A stretch of 26,974 bases of DNA from positions 1-26,974 of the forward strand of contig RCAB01000678.1 in assembly GCA_003640385.1 (NCBI GenBank), in the 5' to 3' direction. The stretch is from Setaria digitata. Its lineage: Eukaryota; Nematoda; Chromadorea; Rhabditida; Setariidae. A program made the translations under genes and the position numbers. The notes beneath the pieces were generated by a model that made no database searches, was not told where the DNA came from, and saw nothing but the letters and a program-made list of their open reading frames with translations. Positions within the stretch are counted from its first letter, which is position 1. Each line of letters opens with the position of its first letter. Positions 11,401 to 22,895 of the stretch are shown in pieces.

Positions 11401-12154
11401 GTTATCAAAGTATTCTGGAATAAGAAAATTTTGTGTGGAATCAACTAGATATAGTGAAGATCAGTCTTGGCACCCGAAAATCTTTCCTTGTCGACTTCTT
11501 TCAGTCGTATTTACGAGATGAGGAGAGAATTGAATGTGTCGCACGAAATGAACTAAAAGACTCAATCTTATTAAGCATACCTGTTGCTAAGCATACCTGT
11601 TCCTTTAGTCTCAGTAATATATATCTATAGTATCATCTATACAGATTTCCGCACTTTCATACGTCAATCATAAGATATTACGAAAGGTAATAATATTATC
11701 GTGGAAATTTCATTGAAGAAGAAGAGTATTTGTCTTCTTACTTTTGGTTAGATAAAAAGTAACTGTGAAGTAAACTTCTGAATATTTGAAGATTGAACTG
11801 AATATAAATATAATTTTCGCAGAGATGATGATGGCTTATCATTTGTTCTTGTCTTTTATTACCTGTTGATAAGGAATGCCATAATTGAGAAAGAAACAAT
11901 TTTATCCCATGATAGCTTGCTTTAGTATAACCAAACTGAACTAACCCATCATCAGTTTCACTCTCGTACACGGTACCATAGCCACCTTCACCGATAATCT
12001 TGTACAGTTGATAAGTGTGTAGTTCGGTTTTTAAGAATTCGTTCAGTTTCGGTAGACGATCCTTTTCGGTGGAACTTGCAGCAAGAGGTGATGGTTGGTG
12101 AGATGATGGAGGTGGAGGTCGAGAAGGTGGTATGGATGCTACACCCACAGCCAT
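8439..12154 (-). CDS. CK1/TTBK-like Ser/Thr protein kinase
   Basis: Seven exons (minus strand, 5' to 3'): 12154-11946, 10455-10338, 10052-9898, 9658-9538, 9405-9234, 9048-8885, 8762-8439. All junctions are GT-AG and phases agree, giving 420 residues. A Pro/Ser-rich leader (about 1-45) precedes the kinase: glycine loop GEGGYG at 55-60, ATP-binding lysine in RRVAVKAE at 76, catalytic SRDIKPGNF (Asp168), IDFGLAKKY with DFG Asp191, then [13 protein letters not shown] and the CK1 block [24 protein letters not shown] and the missing APE motif are CK1-family marks; the [13 protein letters not shown] start and short helices resemble tau-tubulin kinase-like members, a group expanded in nematodes. All catalytic residues are present, so it should be active. 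The last exon adds an acidic/basic then Gln/Pro-rich tail of about 108 residues. Intron 1 is long (1490 bp) and empty by eye. Substrate unknown; start chosen as the first ATG before the Pro-rich leader. Confidence 0.85.
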
Positions 12155-12165
12155 CTCGATAGAGT

Positions 12166-12236
12166 ATGTATTCAACAGACGTCTCCAGAGATGTATTCAA
12201 ACGTGACTATGAGAAGTCTCGGGAGATGTATTCAAC
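12166..12236 (-). promoter_or_regulatory. Three spaced repeats just upstream of the CK1-like start
   Basis: On the minus strand GTTGAATACAT (plus strand ATGTATTCAAC) occurs at 12166-12176, 12191-12200 (ten bases, then one base inserted) and 12226-12236. The last two copies also share GTCTC six to seven bases before them on the plus strand. They lie 12-82 bases before the ATG, so they could be leader or promoter elements. Confidence 0.4.
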
Positions 12237-13284
12237 GTTATCTATCAATGAGGAGTAATTAACAAATTTGATCCCAAAAAAGACACAAATTAGAAATAGC
12301 CGAAAAGTCCACCTATTCAACTGTTATAAAATAAAACAATGAAGAAGTTCGAAGAAACAGGAACTCTTAAAAGAATTAATTCCTCAGTGGGTTCACTAGA
12401 AACATTGAAGTATTTAAAATTTTGCATGAGGGAAGAATTTTCACCTTTTGAAAACTGCTACAAGCATGACAAAAGTAATCATTTGATGAGTTATCATGAA
12501 ATGAATATTTGGCTTCAGAGGAAAGACAAACAGTTCAGTAATTGAAACAAAAAATTTATAGAAACTATTCTATACAGTTATTACATGAAGAGAACTTGAA
12601 CTTCATGCCAATTTTCATTCCTCAGGAAACAACTTCTCCGGGAAGTGTCCCACCTAATCATGCATTTATATTTCAGTCAAACGTGAATTTTATTTATGGG
12701 TGAATGGAAAAGTTTGCAAATAAGGAAAAGAATGAAGCTCATTACATGTATTTACGATGAAAATAATTCATAAGGAAATTGAAACCGATACGACAATGCC
12801 AAATGTGCTATCATAAATAAATCGTATTCCATGTGATACACCGATTCTATTTCTTTTGTATTGAAGCTATTTTCCAACAGATACTATTTAAGGAAAAAAG
12901 AAGGAAATCATTTATGGATAACATCGGCAACAGTGGCAATTAATTAGAGACTGAAAACTCCAGGCATACAAGAATAAGCAAATGCAGGAAATATTTGGAG
13001 AGTGATCCGTTTAGTGCATTATAAAAAAAATTAATCTTCATATTTTTAAATTTTATTTCACTAAGTATCACTGTTTCATTTTCGGAAAAAACATAATTTC
13101 TCTTGGAACTTCTTTGCGAGCTTCAAGTTTTAGGTTTACCATTAAATCTCTCTTTTCAAGACTGATTTCATCAATTGTTAAACAAATGAGACGAAAAGGG
13201 AGTAAGAATATGAATCAACAAAATAACTGACTGTGAGGCCTCTCTCACTGACAGAATCATAACAATCAGAAGGCATTCTCAACA
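12237..13284. other. Spacer between CK1-like and CDK10 genes
   Basis: About 1 kb that should contain the promoter of the CK1-like gene and the 3' UTR of CDK10. Apart from the CDK10 poly(A) hexamer I see no coding or structured element. Confidence 0.5.
13052..13057 (-). terminator. AATAAA polyadenylation signal for CDK10
   Basis: TTTATT on the plus strand reads AATAAA on the minus strand, 228 bases after the CDK10 stop at 13285-13287. Position fits a 3' UTR; chance cannot be excluded. Confidence 0.35.
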
Positions 13285-15462
13285 TCAATTACTGCAACTA
13301 CTGTTTCTACTGTTTCTTTTTTTGCGTTTTCGATTTCGATGTTGTGGAAATGACGGCATCATGCTTGCATCGCATGGATATGGAGGTTCATTGAAATATC
13401 TGAAATTTGAAGAACTTAAAAATTACTTTAAATACAATAAATGACTTAAATTAAATCATCAACAAAACTGACCTCTAACACTGTTTCCTTCTCGTTAAGA
13501 AAAAAAAAAATTATAAATTACCTAGTATTTTTTTACATTAAAGTTAGGAATTTTTTAAATATAATTCCATACCTTGAGCGTAGTGCATCTTTCGCACAAA
13601 TTCTAAGAGAAGGGTCATATGTGAATAGTCCATTTAGAAGCTGCAAACAACTATCACTGGCACGCTCCATTACGCATTTCAATTTATTGTACGGTTGGGA
13701 GCGTAACTGGAAATTACGTAGCGCCGGTAATTCACTGATTCCTTTCCATATCTTTTCGGTTGGAGTTCCAAGCAAATCGATTATTCTATTAATCTAAACA
13801 TACTCTAAAATAATTGAAAAATTCGATGCATTTTCAACAAAGATTAAACACATTATTTAAAGATATTAACTGGGGATCAAAAATAGTACTTGGTCCAATT
13901 CGGTTTTTCCTGGTAAAAGTGGTCGGTGGATAAGTAATTCTCCAAGAATGCACCCTGTTGCCCACATATCAACACCTGTACCTTGTTCCTTTGCGCCAAA
14001 TAACAATTCGGGACTACGGTACCTGTAGAATTTCGACGTTCAATATTTCTTGCAGTTTCGAAAGAAGAGCTAAACAAGAGGCTCGGGATTTTTTTCTCTC
14101 AACTATTCTAGAAGAATGCTTACCATAAAGTAACAACTCTTGGAGTCATCGGTTTTGAAGGCACACCGAAAGTTCGAGCTAATCCAAAATCAGCGACTTT
14201 CAAACAACCATCATCGGTTAAGAGAAGATTAGAAACCTGTAAAACTAATGTCAAACTATGACCACCTTAAGAATAAAAATCACACATAGAAATGTAAATA
14301 TCAAAAACAAAATTTTTTTTTTGTAACAAAAAGTGAAACAGCGAAATGAAAAAAAAGAGTTAAAATAAAAACTTTTAAATCCCGATGAACAACATGTTTT
14401 CCATGTAAATAGACCAGTGCCTTTAGTAATTGCATTACAATACATTTAACTTGCGGCTCTGTGAATGGTACCCGCATATTATCTAGCAGCGATGCCAAAT
14501 CCTGAAACAATTCATATAAAATGCAAAATGAATTAATTATTAGACTTATATCTTAAGCTTTTTCTGATTTTCAGATAAAAGAATTACCTGAGTACAATAC
14601 TCCATAACTAGGAAAATGGAAGTTAACTGTTGTCCCACCGCAATTTCCTTTAAATCCACGATATTTTTGTGATGCAGACTCATGAGCAGATGAATTTCAC
14701 GAATTGCTGATACCGAAATTCCGTTCTCTTCGCTTTTCTCATCCATTCTGACTTTTTTTAGTGCTATCTGAAGCAAAAAGATAAACAAAACTTTCAAGTT
14801 CAGGACTTAAATCCCAATTCGAGTTTCAAATGAATTGATGCAAATACATATTATAAGATACAATCTCTCCCGTTTTCGTATCTTTAGCCCTGTATACAAT
14901 ACCGTAGGTGCCCTCACCAATACGATTCATTTTTTCCAGTTCATTTACTGATCGGCATCCACCATAACCAATTTTATCCTGAAAATGCATTAAGGTAATG
15001 AATGAAATCTTTCGCTCAGATAAATCAAGCTGCAACTTTACCACTTATCTCTTTAATACTAATCCTTTTGCTGAATGTCATCGTATTTTTATCAAAAAAA
15101 AAAAAAAGAAAAAATTCTTCATAGCACAAAATCGAAGATCCAATTTAGTTTAATAATTGCTACTCCTGAAGTCACAATTACGGGTAGTTCACAGCTGTGA
15201 TATAAATTTTTCTGCATGAATAGCACAAATTCTAATTCTTCGACAACTTTTTATTCATTAAAAAAAAAAAACCATCGCCGAACAATTACAACGTCTATAC
15301 TTACTTACACTTACAACCAATATTATATGCTACGATGTCAAACTACTACGATGAATTTTGGAAAGAAGAAACCTTCGAAAGAAAGGTGCTCTCCAGGTCA
15401 AATATAGACATAATTTGAAGCACTGATGACGATGAATCCAACTGGTGCATTCCATCACCCAT
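13285..15462 (-). CDS. CDK10: Cyclin-dependent kinase 10 orthologue
   Basis: Eight exons (minus strand): 15462-15373, 14978-14862, 14767-14588, 14501-14373, 14236-14124, 14022-13890, 13793-13573, 13399-13285; all GT-AG, phases agree, 365 residues against about 360 in human CDK10. Before the kinase core [19 protein letters not shown] matches the CDK10-specific [18 protein letters not shown]. Landmarks: glycine loop 51-56, IALKKVRMD with Lys73, cyclin-binding C-helix SVSAIRE at 87-93 (PISSLRE in human), HRDLK 168-172, DFG 188-190, T-loop [16 protein letters not shown] with Thr203/Thr208, then [16 protein letters not shown] and the tail [15 protein letters not shown]. By family knowledge CDK10 pairs with cyclin M (CCNQ) and phosphorylates ETS2 and PKN2; partners in this worm are unknown. 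Exon 1 (30 residues, ending FLSK) rests on phase, donor and the acceptor before its ATG, and is less certain than the rest; an ATG at 14990 is an alternative start. Confidence 0.92.
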
Positions 15463-15475
15463 TAAGCTGCAATAT
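15463..15475 (-). promoter_or_regulatory. Probable spliced-leader acceptor before CDK10
   Basis: On the minus strand TATTGCAG ends at 15467 and only CTTA separates it from the ATG at 15462. An acceptor four bases before a start codon is typical of nematode SL trans-splicing. Confidence 0.5.
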
Positions 15476-17446
15476 TCTATTTCGCAAATTAATTTAGATG
15501 GAAAAATGTAAATGCAAATGATCAATACATCGCCATTGAAATTTGACATTTTTCATTTTTTCACTTTTTCAACCTAATCAATATATGATCTGTTTACTTT
15601 CAGGTACTTCAGCTCAGAGAATCTACAGTTCATTTTTGGGCCCGATTACTTATTCATTCTTCCAGAATTGACCCGTAACCTGTTTAAAGCTATGCGTAAA
15701 AATTAAAAAAGAAACTTGAAAAAAAAACCTAGTGCTATGGCACTTTTACTTTTGTGAGAATCGATTTCTCACGAATCTAGTTTTATTGAAGGCACGAAAA
15801 TTAACATCACAATCCGGTAATGAAACATATCACTACATAGCAGCCTCTAATATTTCAATAACTTTTAATCTCATATTTTGCAGGTATCCTTTTTGTACTT
15901 CATTCTCCCGTCTCATTTAAATTTAAATGATTACCTTCTCAATCTGCAACCACCTGTAACAAACTAAGTGCAGCTCGACATCTCTTCCCTGCATTTTCCT
16001 TTAGCCAAATATTGTCAGAACCGAACTCATTCTATACCAAATTTCGATACCAAAAAACACTATGAACAAACAAGTTCCCAAGCTTAGCTTTTAAACCAAC
16101 TACACCTGTATCGCTTTGTAATCAAGTGCTTTTTTACTTCATTTTACAACCCAGCCAACCATTCCTTCAGTATAAAACCGCGTGCTACCAGTAGAACATT
16201 CTCGGCAATTTTGTAACTTTGGATAAGGTCTGAATTTCACCTTTTCGCAGCAATTTTCGAAATAGTTAGCAATCATTTAGTTAAAACGAATATATATATT
16301 TAGCTATTACTCCTTTCCGGTCAACTTTTCCCCTTGAACACGATGTGCCTTGATAAAGAGTATCGCGTTAATTATCGCACTGCTAAACATGAATGACGCG
16401 TATCACTTTTTATTTGTTGGAAAATAAACAGAAATAAATAGGGTAAAATGAGTGAAGTTTCCCTTTACTTCTAATAAATAACACCGAACTTGGCACAATA
16501 ATTTGGAAAAATTCCGGAAAGGGAACAATTAATTAGTAAGCCACTGAAACAACTTGCAGCGAGATCCACGACTCAAACTTCTGTTGTAGGATGCTCTTCG
16601 AAGATCTAAACGGAAAAATAAAATTCAACGACAAACTAAAAAAAACAAACAAACAAACAAACATGAAGTTGAGCACTGCACGTGACAAGGAAAGCAATGA
16701 AAAATTACATCATCCAAGAATCACGAGAGAGAGCCCGACAGATATATTTTCATATACGGATGTTTTAGGCTTCAGAGAGAAAAAAAAAAGGCGAAACTAC
16801 AGTTGTCTCAGACTTTCCAAAAAATCAGAAAGAGAAAATGCGTTATCATCCAAATACTACAAGTTGCCCAGAGGGACTGATCTATATCACTTTCATGGAA
16901 AATAATATAGGATCTTTATATACTTGAACTGCAACGAAATCAAAAAGTCACACATAGTTGGTTTTAATAAATCCATACATAAGTTTGTAGCACTTGGCAG
17001 AGACAGACAAATAGAAGCATTTTTCATGGCTCCCGAATGTTTTACTATTGTTGAATGTCCCTCAAACAAAATAAATAAAAAGATGAACGAAACACTGAAA
17101 TTTACTAGCACAATATAAATATAAACAAACGATGGGTGAAGGAGCTACCTCATTAAGTTGCAAGTTTGCTTTCGATTAAGACTGAATTGTATAACTCGTT
17201 GAGCCATTGAAGACCGTGCTTATGCTAATAATAACTAAAATTCCCTTCACTACTTTCTCTCCTCCCCTTCTCTTGTTATTTTTCTTCCTCTTTTGCCCAA
17301 TTTATCAACCTTTCTTTTGTTATTCAGTTCCTTACCCTTCAACCATTTAATCACGCATCAGCACAACCCTCTCTCTCGCTTTATAATTCATCGCATCGGC
17401 AACCTGTTTCTTGTGTATACCTGAACCATATTTTCCGGGAAAAATT
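15476..17446. other. Spacer between CDK10 and the myotubularin gene
   Basis: About 2 kb expected to hold the CDK10 promoter and the phosphatase 3' UTR. It contains an (AAAC)n run at 16641-16662 and a pyrimidine-rich stretch near 17250-17350. Open frames at 16591-16905 (+) and 16893-17118 (both strands) have no recognisable domain or splice context and are treated as chance. Confidence 0.5.
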
Positions 17447-20400
17447 TCATCCATAAATCTTTGAACTGACGCTAGCACCATTCACTGCTGCTTTGGATGG
17501 TTTTATCGTAATCGATCCACCATTCTTTGAATCTAATGCTGCTGTCGATGGCTCCGATGATACTACATATAACTGATGCGGTCGCGCTTTCGTCATAAAC
17601 TCATAGCATTTGTTGCACACTCGAACATTACCCCCTTTGTTTTCATACACTCGAAAAAAGGTACGTTTCGAGCATGAAGAGCAAAATATACCTCCACAGT
17701 TCCTGGAAATAAATTATCAGTCTAGTAGAGAGAAGTTTAATATGCTATGCTATAAACAGCAGCATACATTTCATCCAAAACACATCCATAAACTTAGAAA
17801 AAAGAAAAAAACCAATGATCGTCCCTTACGCTTACTGTAATGAAGTGGTTATTCTCTACTACCAAACAGAGAAAAAAGTGACTAACCTACAGTGATGTCG
17901 TCGATTACTTAGGTAGTAAAAAGTTCCTTGACAACTCATGCACTTTTGTGAAGCATCATCCATTAACCATCCTTTTGAGCCATATGAAATATCCGCAACA
18001 TCATCTTTTTCAACGACTGACATGTTTGAAAGTACTGACTCCACAGAACACGATGCACTGCCGCAATCACCAAACTTAAATTTGTTAATTACAATACATT
18101 CATCATAACCTAACCAAACAAGACAAATAAAAGGATTCAAACATTCCGTTATAGCGGAGAAGGCAAGAGAAAGTTAGTAATAAGTACTTGCTGCCAAAAA
18201 TTATCTCAACTTACAATTTGTAGTTCCGTCCTAGGTGACTCGCCACTCACACCACAACTTACTTTCCGCATTTCTTCCATTCTCATTTGCCCAAGCCTTT
18301 CTTGCAATACATTGATACGTTCCTAAACGAAAATAGAAAATATAGAATCTGAACCACTTCTACGGCTCCCTTATAGCTTATAGGATGCTTCTAGATTTGC
18401 CAAGACTTCTAATAACGAGAATTCTATATTTTCTTTGCGTTCCTATGAATATTTTAAACAACATCCGTTTCCAATTTATGACACAAAATAGAAAATCCAA
18501 AATCATACTATAAAAATTTCACAGACTTCCACTTGTTTGCAATTTAACCTCTTTTACTCCAATATGAATCTCTGACAAAACCAAAATATCAAAAACAAAA
18601 CACATTTAAATAATAATAATAACAAGCTAAGTAGTGAATGACATGAAGGCAAGTGAAGCGTTACAGAATACAGAAATCTCTAGATCTAGAATACAAGCTT
18701 AAAATTTCTCCGTTTCCACGGTATCTTATCCTCTTTCAACTGGTGTCAATTATTGGTTAAAAAGGTCAATATCAGAATAAAAACCAATAAGTCCATTAAT
18801 CCAAATCCTCATGTCCGTAGTCATCTGTTTCTGATTTCAGGAAACATCCTTCTTTTAAGTAACTTTCTTATCTGCTCCTAAGAACAATCACTCTGTTAAA
18901 AAGTTGGGAAATTCACATAATATCCGAGTAAAACATACAGAAGAAGTAAAAAAAAAACTGTCTACCTGTAGTCTTTCGACTTTTTCACGAGTCCTTTCCT
19001 CACGTATTTCTAGAACTTTCGTCAAGCCATCACAATCCACTTCCCGCTGAAAAGCAGAATACATATAACCCAACAGCAGTTTGAAAAAAATTATAATGTA
19101 ATATGCAAATATTCAGAACATATATGGTGATGTGAAGATTTCGCGTTAAATGAATTGGAGCATGAAGTTTTAAAACATAAAACGTCACCGCGATAGCATT
19201 GCGATCTCTTTCGCGATAAACTGCGAATGATAAGTCATTTTCGTCAGGTCGTGCATAATCTGTTTCACTTGAAATTGATGTACGAGTATTGCTATTATGG
19301 AATTGAGCATGTGTATTTCCGGTAAAACTATAACAGAGGCTGCTAAGACCTTTTGGAGAAAATACTGCTATGAAAGCATATGCAGAATTTAACATAAAAA
19401 GTGAAAAGAATTACACGAACACATCCAGAGAGAACTGACAACTACCACTATTTGTGGCGACAAAACTAATTACACATCAGTCGAATTAACAGCAGAATTT
19501 AAGAGAATCAGCACTATTGTAAGACAATGACGGAAACATACGATGTGTTTGAGGATCCCTGACACGTACCAATGTCTGTATTGGAAAGGCTCTCCGCGGA
19601 ATGGGCTCTGTTTAAACTGATACGATCGACTTCACTATGCTGACTTGCACCCATCCCTGAGTTTGGTAGTGTTTGTTCCTGTAGATCGAAACGTTATTAT
19701 ATTGACTGACCTAATGATAATATTGAAAAACAATTACAGCGCACTGAACGAAACACAAAGAAACAGCAGCCAATACTCAGAGGAAAAAATATTGATCTCC
19801 AATAAGAATACATTTGTAAATGAAAAAGTGCGATAAAAAATGAATGGACAATTAAGTGACACAACTGACGTTAATCAGTCTTTCAATAGCAGGTCCAATG
19901 TAGAGCTGTTTCCAGATGTGAAGATCCTCAACATGCAAAGATGTATGCAATCGTTCATTACTTTTACCAGGGTTATAAATAACATTCCCATATTCTGGTT
20001 TAGATTCATCAAGAAACGTCCAAAGCGAAAGCGTCTCAGCATCATCCGCATCCTTATCCCAATTTTCTCTTTCTGACTGACTGTTCCAAAGGAACGTTCC
20101 GAATAATCCGGAATAACAGTGAACAGCTAATTTTGTCTGAAACATAGCTTAATAGATCAATCAAAAAAGAAATTCATCCAGAAATATCTAAAACAAAAAC
20201 AATATTAATTGAAAACTGCTGAATTTCTTTATATGTCGCTTACCAAATAACTTAAAGTAAATTGGAAAGCATCTGGGAACAAGTGATGCAATTGGTGTAC
20301 GCAATCTAGCCATTGCAAAAAAACTGGCGACGATTCTCCACTGACGCTACTACGCGTACCCGTACGATCAGCAAACTTGTGTCCGAAACCAATCCAATCA

Positions 20401-22895
20401 CGACGAATCAAAAGTTTGAAACCCTAAAACAACATAACCAGGATTAAAAACAAAATTATAAATCAATCTTTATTTGAAGCTCTTACCTCGAAAGTCCTGT
20501 AGTATGGATCGGCAATTATTTTTGTAAGCGTAACGATCTGCGTCGTCCGATCCCAACCATCTGTGCAGTGAACCAAAACTGAACGCCCTGTAAAAAAAAA
20601 ATTCATGTTAAATAATTTTAGCTATCTTAATGTCAATTCCTTAGATCCAGCAAAATAACTTTAAAAGTAAATTTTAAACTAAATACTTATTCGCATCACT
20701 CTAACAGTTAAAATTTTAAAAAAGGAAAAAAATATAATTTAAATGGAACTAACCATCATCAACAAGTGCTTTTACACATTTTTGTGCAGTATCAATGAGA
20801 CTTGTCAAGTACTGCAGCCAAAAAGTAGATTGAATTGATTGGAGAATAGTATTGTGATCTTGAGGACCAGCAAGGACAGTTCTTAGCTTATGGAAGCTAC
20901 TACGAATTTCGTGGATATTTGCTAAACCGCAGAAAATGACTTCCGTTTGCTGATAGTATTCTGAAATCAGTATTTATAAAACAAGTTTACTTAATATTAA
21001 GCTTCCTCTTGTTGTCAAAAAAAAAAAAAAAAAAAAAGCGACAACATGCCCTCTGACTCAGCTCCGCCACCTTTCACCACTCGATTTGCCAGAGCTGCGG
21101 TATATGAACGACAATCCACAATTAACAACTTTCTCGACGATGGCCCTGCAACTGTTTTCGCAAACCGATAATAAATGTTAGAATAAATTTCATTTCATCT
21201 CTTTAATATTTCGTGAGCGAAACTTTGACACAGATTACTGATCAAACTCAAAAATAAGAAACTTACCTCCATTAACAGCTTTCCTTGCACATTCCAACAA
21301 TTTTTCGTCTAATGGGAATCGGTAATTGAAAATCCCGCAGCAAGGTTGACTGCTCCGTAACAAGACGGATTCATTTTTGTCGCAACACCATACTGCAGCC
21401 GGAAATCGGGCATTATTTCGAGCAGCACATGCACGACGAAGTTCATCATCTGTTATATCCTTTGGAACAATAACTGATTTCGGATATGTTGCACATAATC
21501 TGAAATAGACCAACTTCATAGATAGTAAAACCTAATATTAAAAATATACTAGGTCACATGTATTTTATCCAATCACCACCTTCTAACAAAACTCATAGGA
21601 CCTATAGCACGGATAACCTGAATGTATCAGAATAGACTTTGATCAATATTAAACACACTTAATGAGAAATAGACCAGATTCGAAACTGCTTTAAAAAAAT
21701 ATGATGGAACATACGAGTAATCGGCATTAGCCTCTGAAACTCGCCATGAACGAGGATTGTAATTGAGTCTAACGAATTCTTTTTGCGCTGAACACTCACA
21801 ATCACCCGTTTCACTATGGAATCTCAGCCAACCAGGAAGCTCAGCCTGAAATAAGCAGTCTAACGATTTAAATGGATTGGTCGGATGAAATATATTTTTC
21901 AGTTAAAATAAAGGGAGTGAAAAAAGTCAAAGATCCGAACGATATTCTCTAAATCATCATGCTTAGCATAAGTTTCCTTCACCTTTCATTCTTTTAAAAT
22001 CTCAATTAGCTAAAGACATTCAAAATAAGAAAATATACACCTTCGCGGCTCTGGCAAACTGCCATGCAAAAACATCATTTGTAGCAATACTGTAAGTTGC
22101 TTTCTGCAGCCGTTTATGCAGTTCCACCTGTACCTCGCTTGCACACCTCAGCCTTAAATAGGAAGGACTGCAGCACAAATTAAGTTCGCTTTATTAATGC
22201 AGCAGTCTCTCACGTATTGCCGCAATTTTTATTCTTTGCGTGTACATGCAGCTATTTCGTCTGCTTTATACCTTACAGAATCCAACGAAAGGTTTTTCTA
22301 CTAAGAATGTTGCATTCTTTAATTAATTCTAGTTAAAAATACCTGCATATTCGGCCAAATTTGCAAGAAATCTGTATTCCATATGGATCGCCAGACCAAA
22401 ATTCAACTGCATCAACACTCAAAAGTGGAACAATTGCCAGAGCATTTTTCACGCGATCCAATATAACAATTCGATAATTTGTTATATAAACAGTACCGGA
22501 ACCTGTATCCATAGTTGATTCCAGTGCTTCTCCAGGAAGGGCACCAACTGGAAGTGCTTCCGATATCTTAGCCTGAAAATCTATTAAAATGAAATTTGGA
22601 AAACAAACAAAAGTTCCCAGCCCAAAACTAATTTTGCTCTTATCGGCAACAACTGAGTCAACACCCGCTGCCTAAAATAAACGGCCGGCGACGACAAATC
22701 AGAATTTTTAGCAAATTTTTAGGTACCGAACCCTTGAATACATGGATTAATCTGAGGGCTGAATAAAGTCTAACTTACAGCGCTAACTGGCATTAACTGC
22801 TCCTTTCCTAAAACCTTAATTATTGCGGACAAAAACATTTCTGCCAACATTTCGTTGCAACATTCAAATAAAGCTATGGTGGAAGCGCGTAAAAA
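17447..22895 (-). CDS. mtm-3: Myotubularin-related 3-phosphatase, MTMR3/4 type with FYVE
   Basis: Exons (minus strand): 22895-22779, 22572-22343, 22167-22041, 21845-21715, 21499-21267, 21145-21050, 20960-20754, 20587-20487, 20423-20244, 20136-19870, 19678-19570, 19367-19189, 19046-18966, 18322-18215, 18074-17887, 17702-17447. Every phase agrees; from ATG 22853 it gives 855 residues. Order: PH-GRAM (22572-22041, [14 protein letters not shown]), myotubularin phosphatase ([39 protein letters not shown], then the CX5R loop HCTDGWDRT with Cys at 20565-20567 and Arg at 20547-20549, [20 protein letters not shown]), a linker, a coiled coil (19046-18263), and a FYVE domain with WLMDD, RRHHCRNCG, RVCNKC and all eight zinc cysteines. 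These enzymes remove the 3-phosphate from PI3P and PI(3,5)P2 on endosomes and autophagosomes; catalytic Cys and Arg make it active rather than a pseudophosphatase. Oddities: a GC-AG intron after 21050, an atypical AATTTAAG acceptor before 18074, and an in-phase upstream extension treated separately. Confidence 0.92.
18215..18262 (-). promoter_or_regulatory. Second GTAAGT donor within a coiled-coil exon
   Basis: Exon 18322-18215 contains an internal GTAAGT starting at 18262 as well as the terminal one at 18214. Both leave phase 0. Use of the first would remove 16 residues ([16 protein letters not shown]) after the coiled coil. Confidence 0.45.
21010..21046. repeat. A21 run flanked by a 7-bp inverted repeat at the GC donor
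   Basis: TGTTGTC (21010-21016), 21 A residues (21017-21037), GC, then GACAACA (21040-21046). The right arm lies within the first bases of the GC-AG intron (minus strand), so a hairpin could form directly beside the donor. Confidence 0.7.

Noticed and set aside
16591..16905. Plus-strand frame of 104 codons
   Set aside because: Lys/Arg-rich from A runs and an AAAC repeat, no acceptor or recognisable domain.
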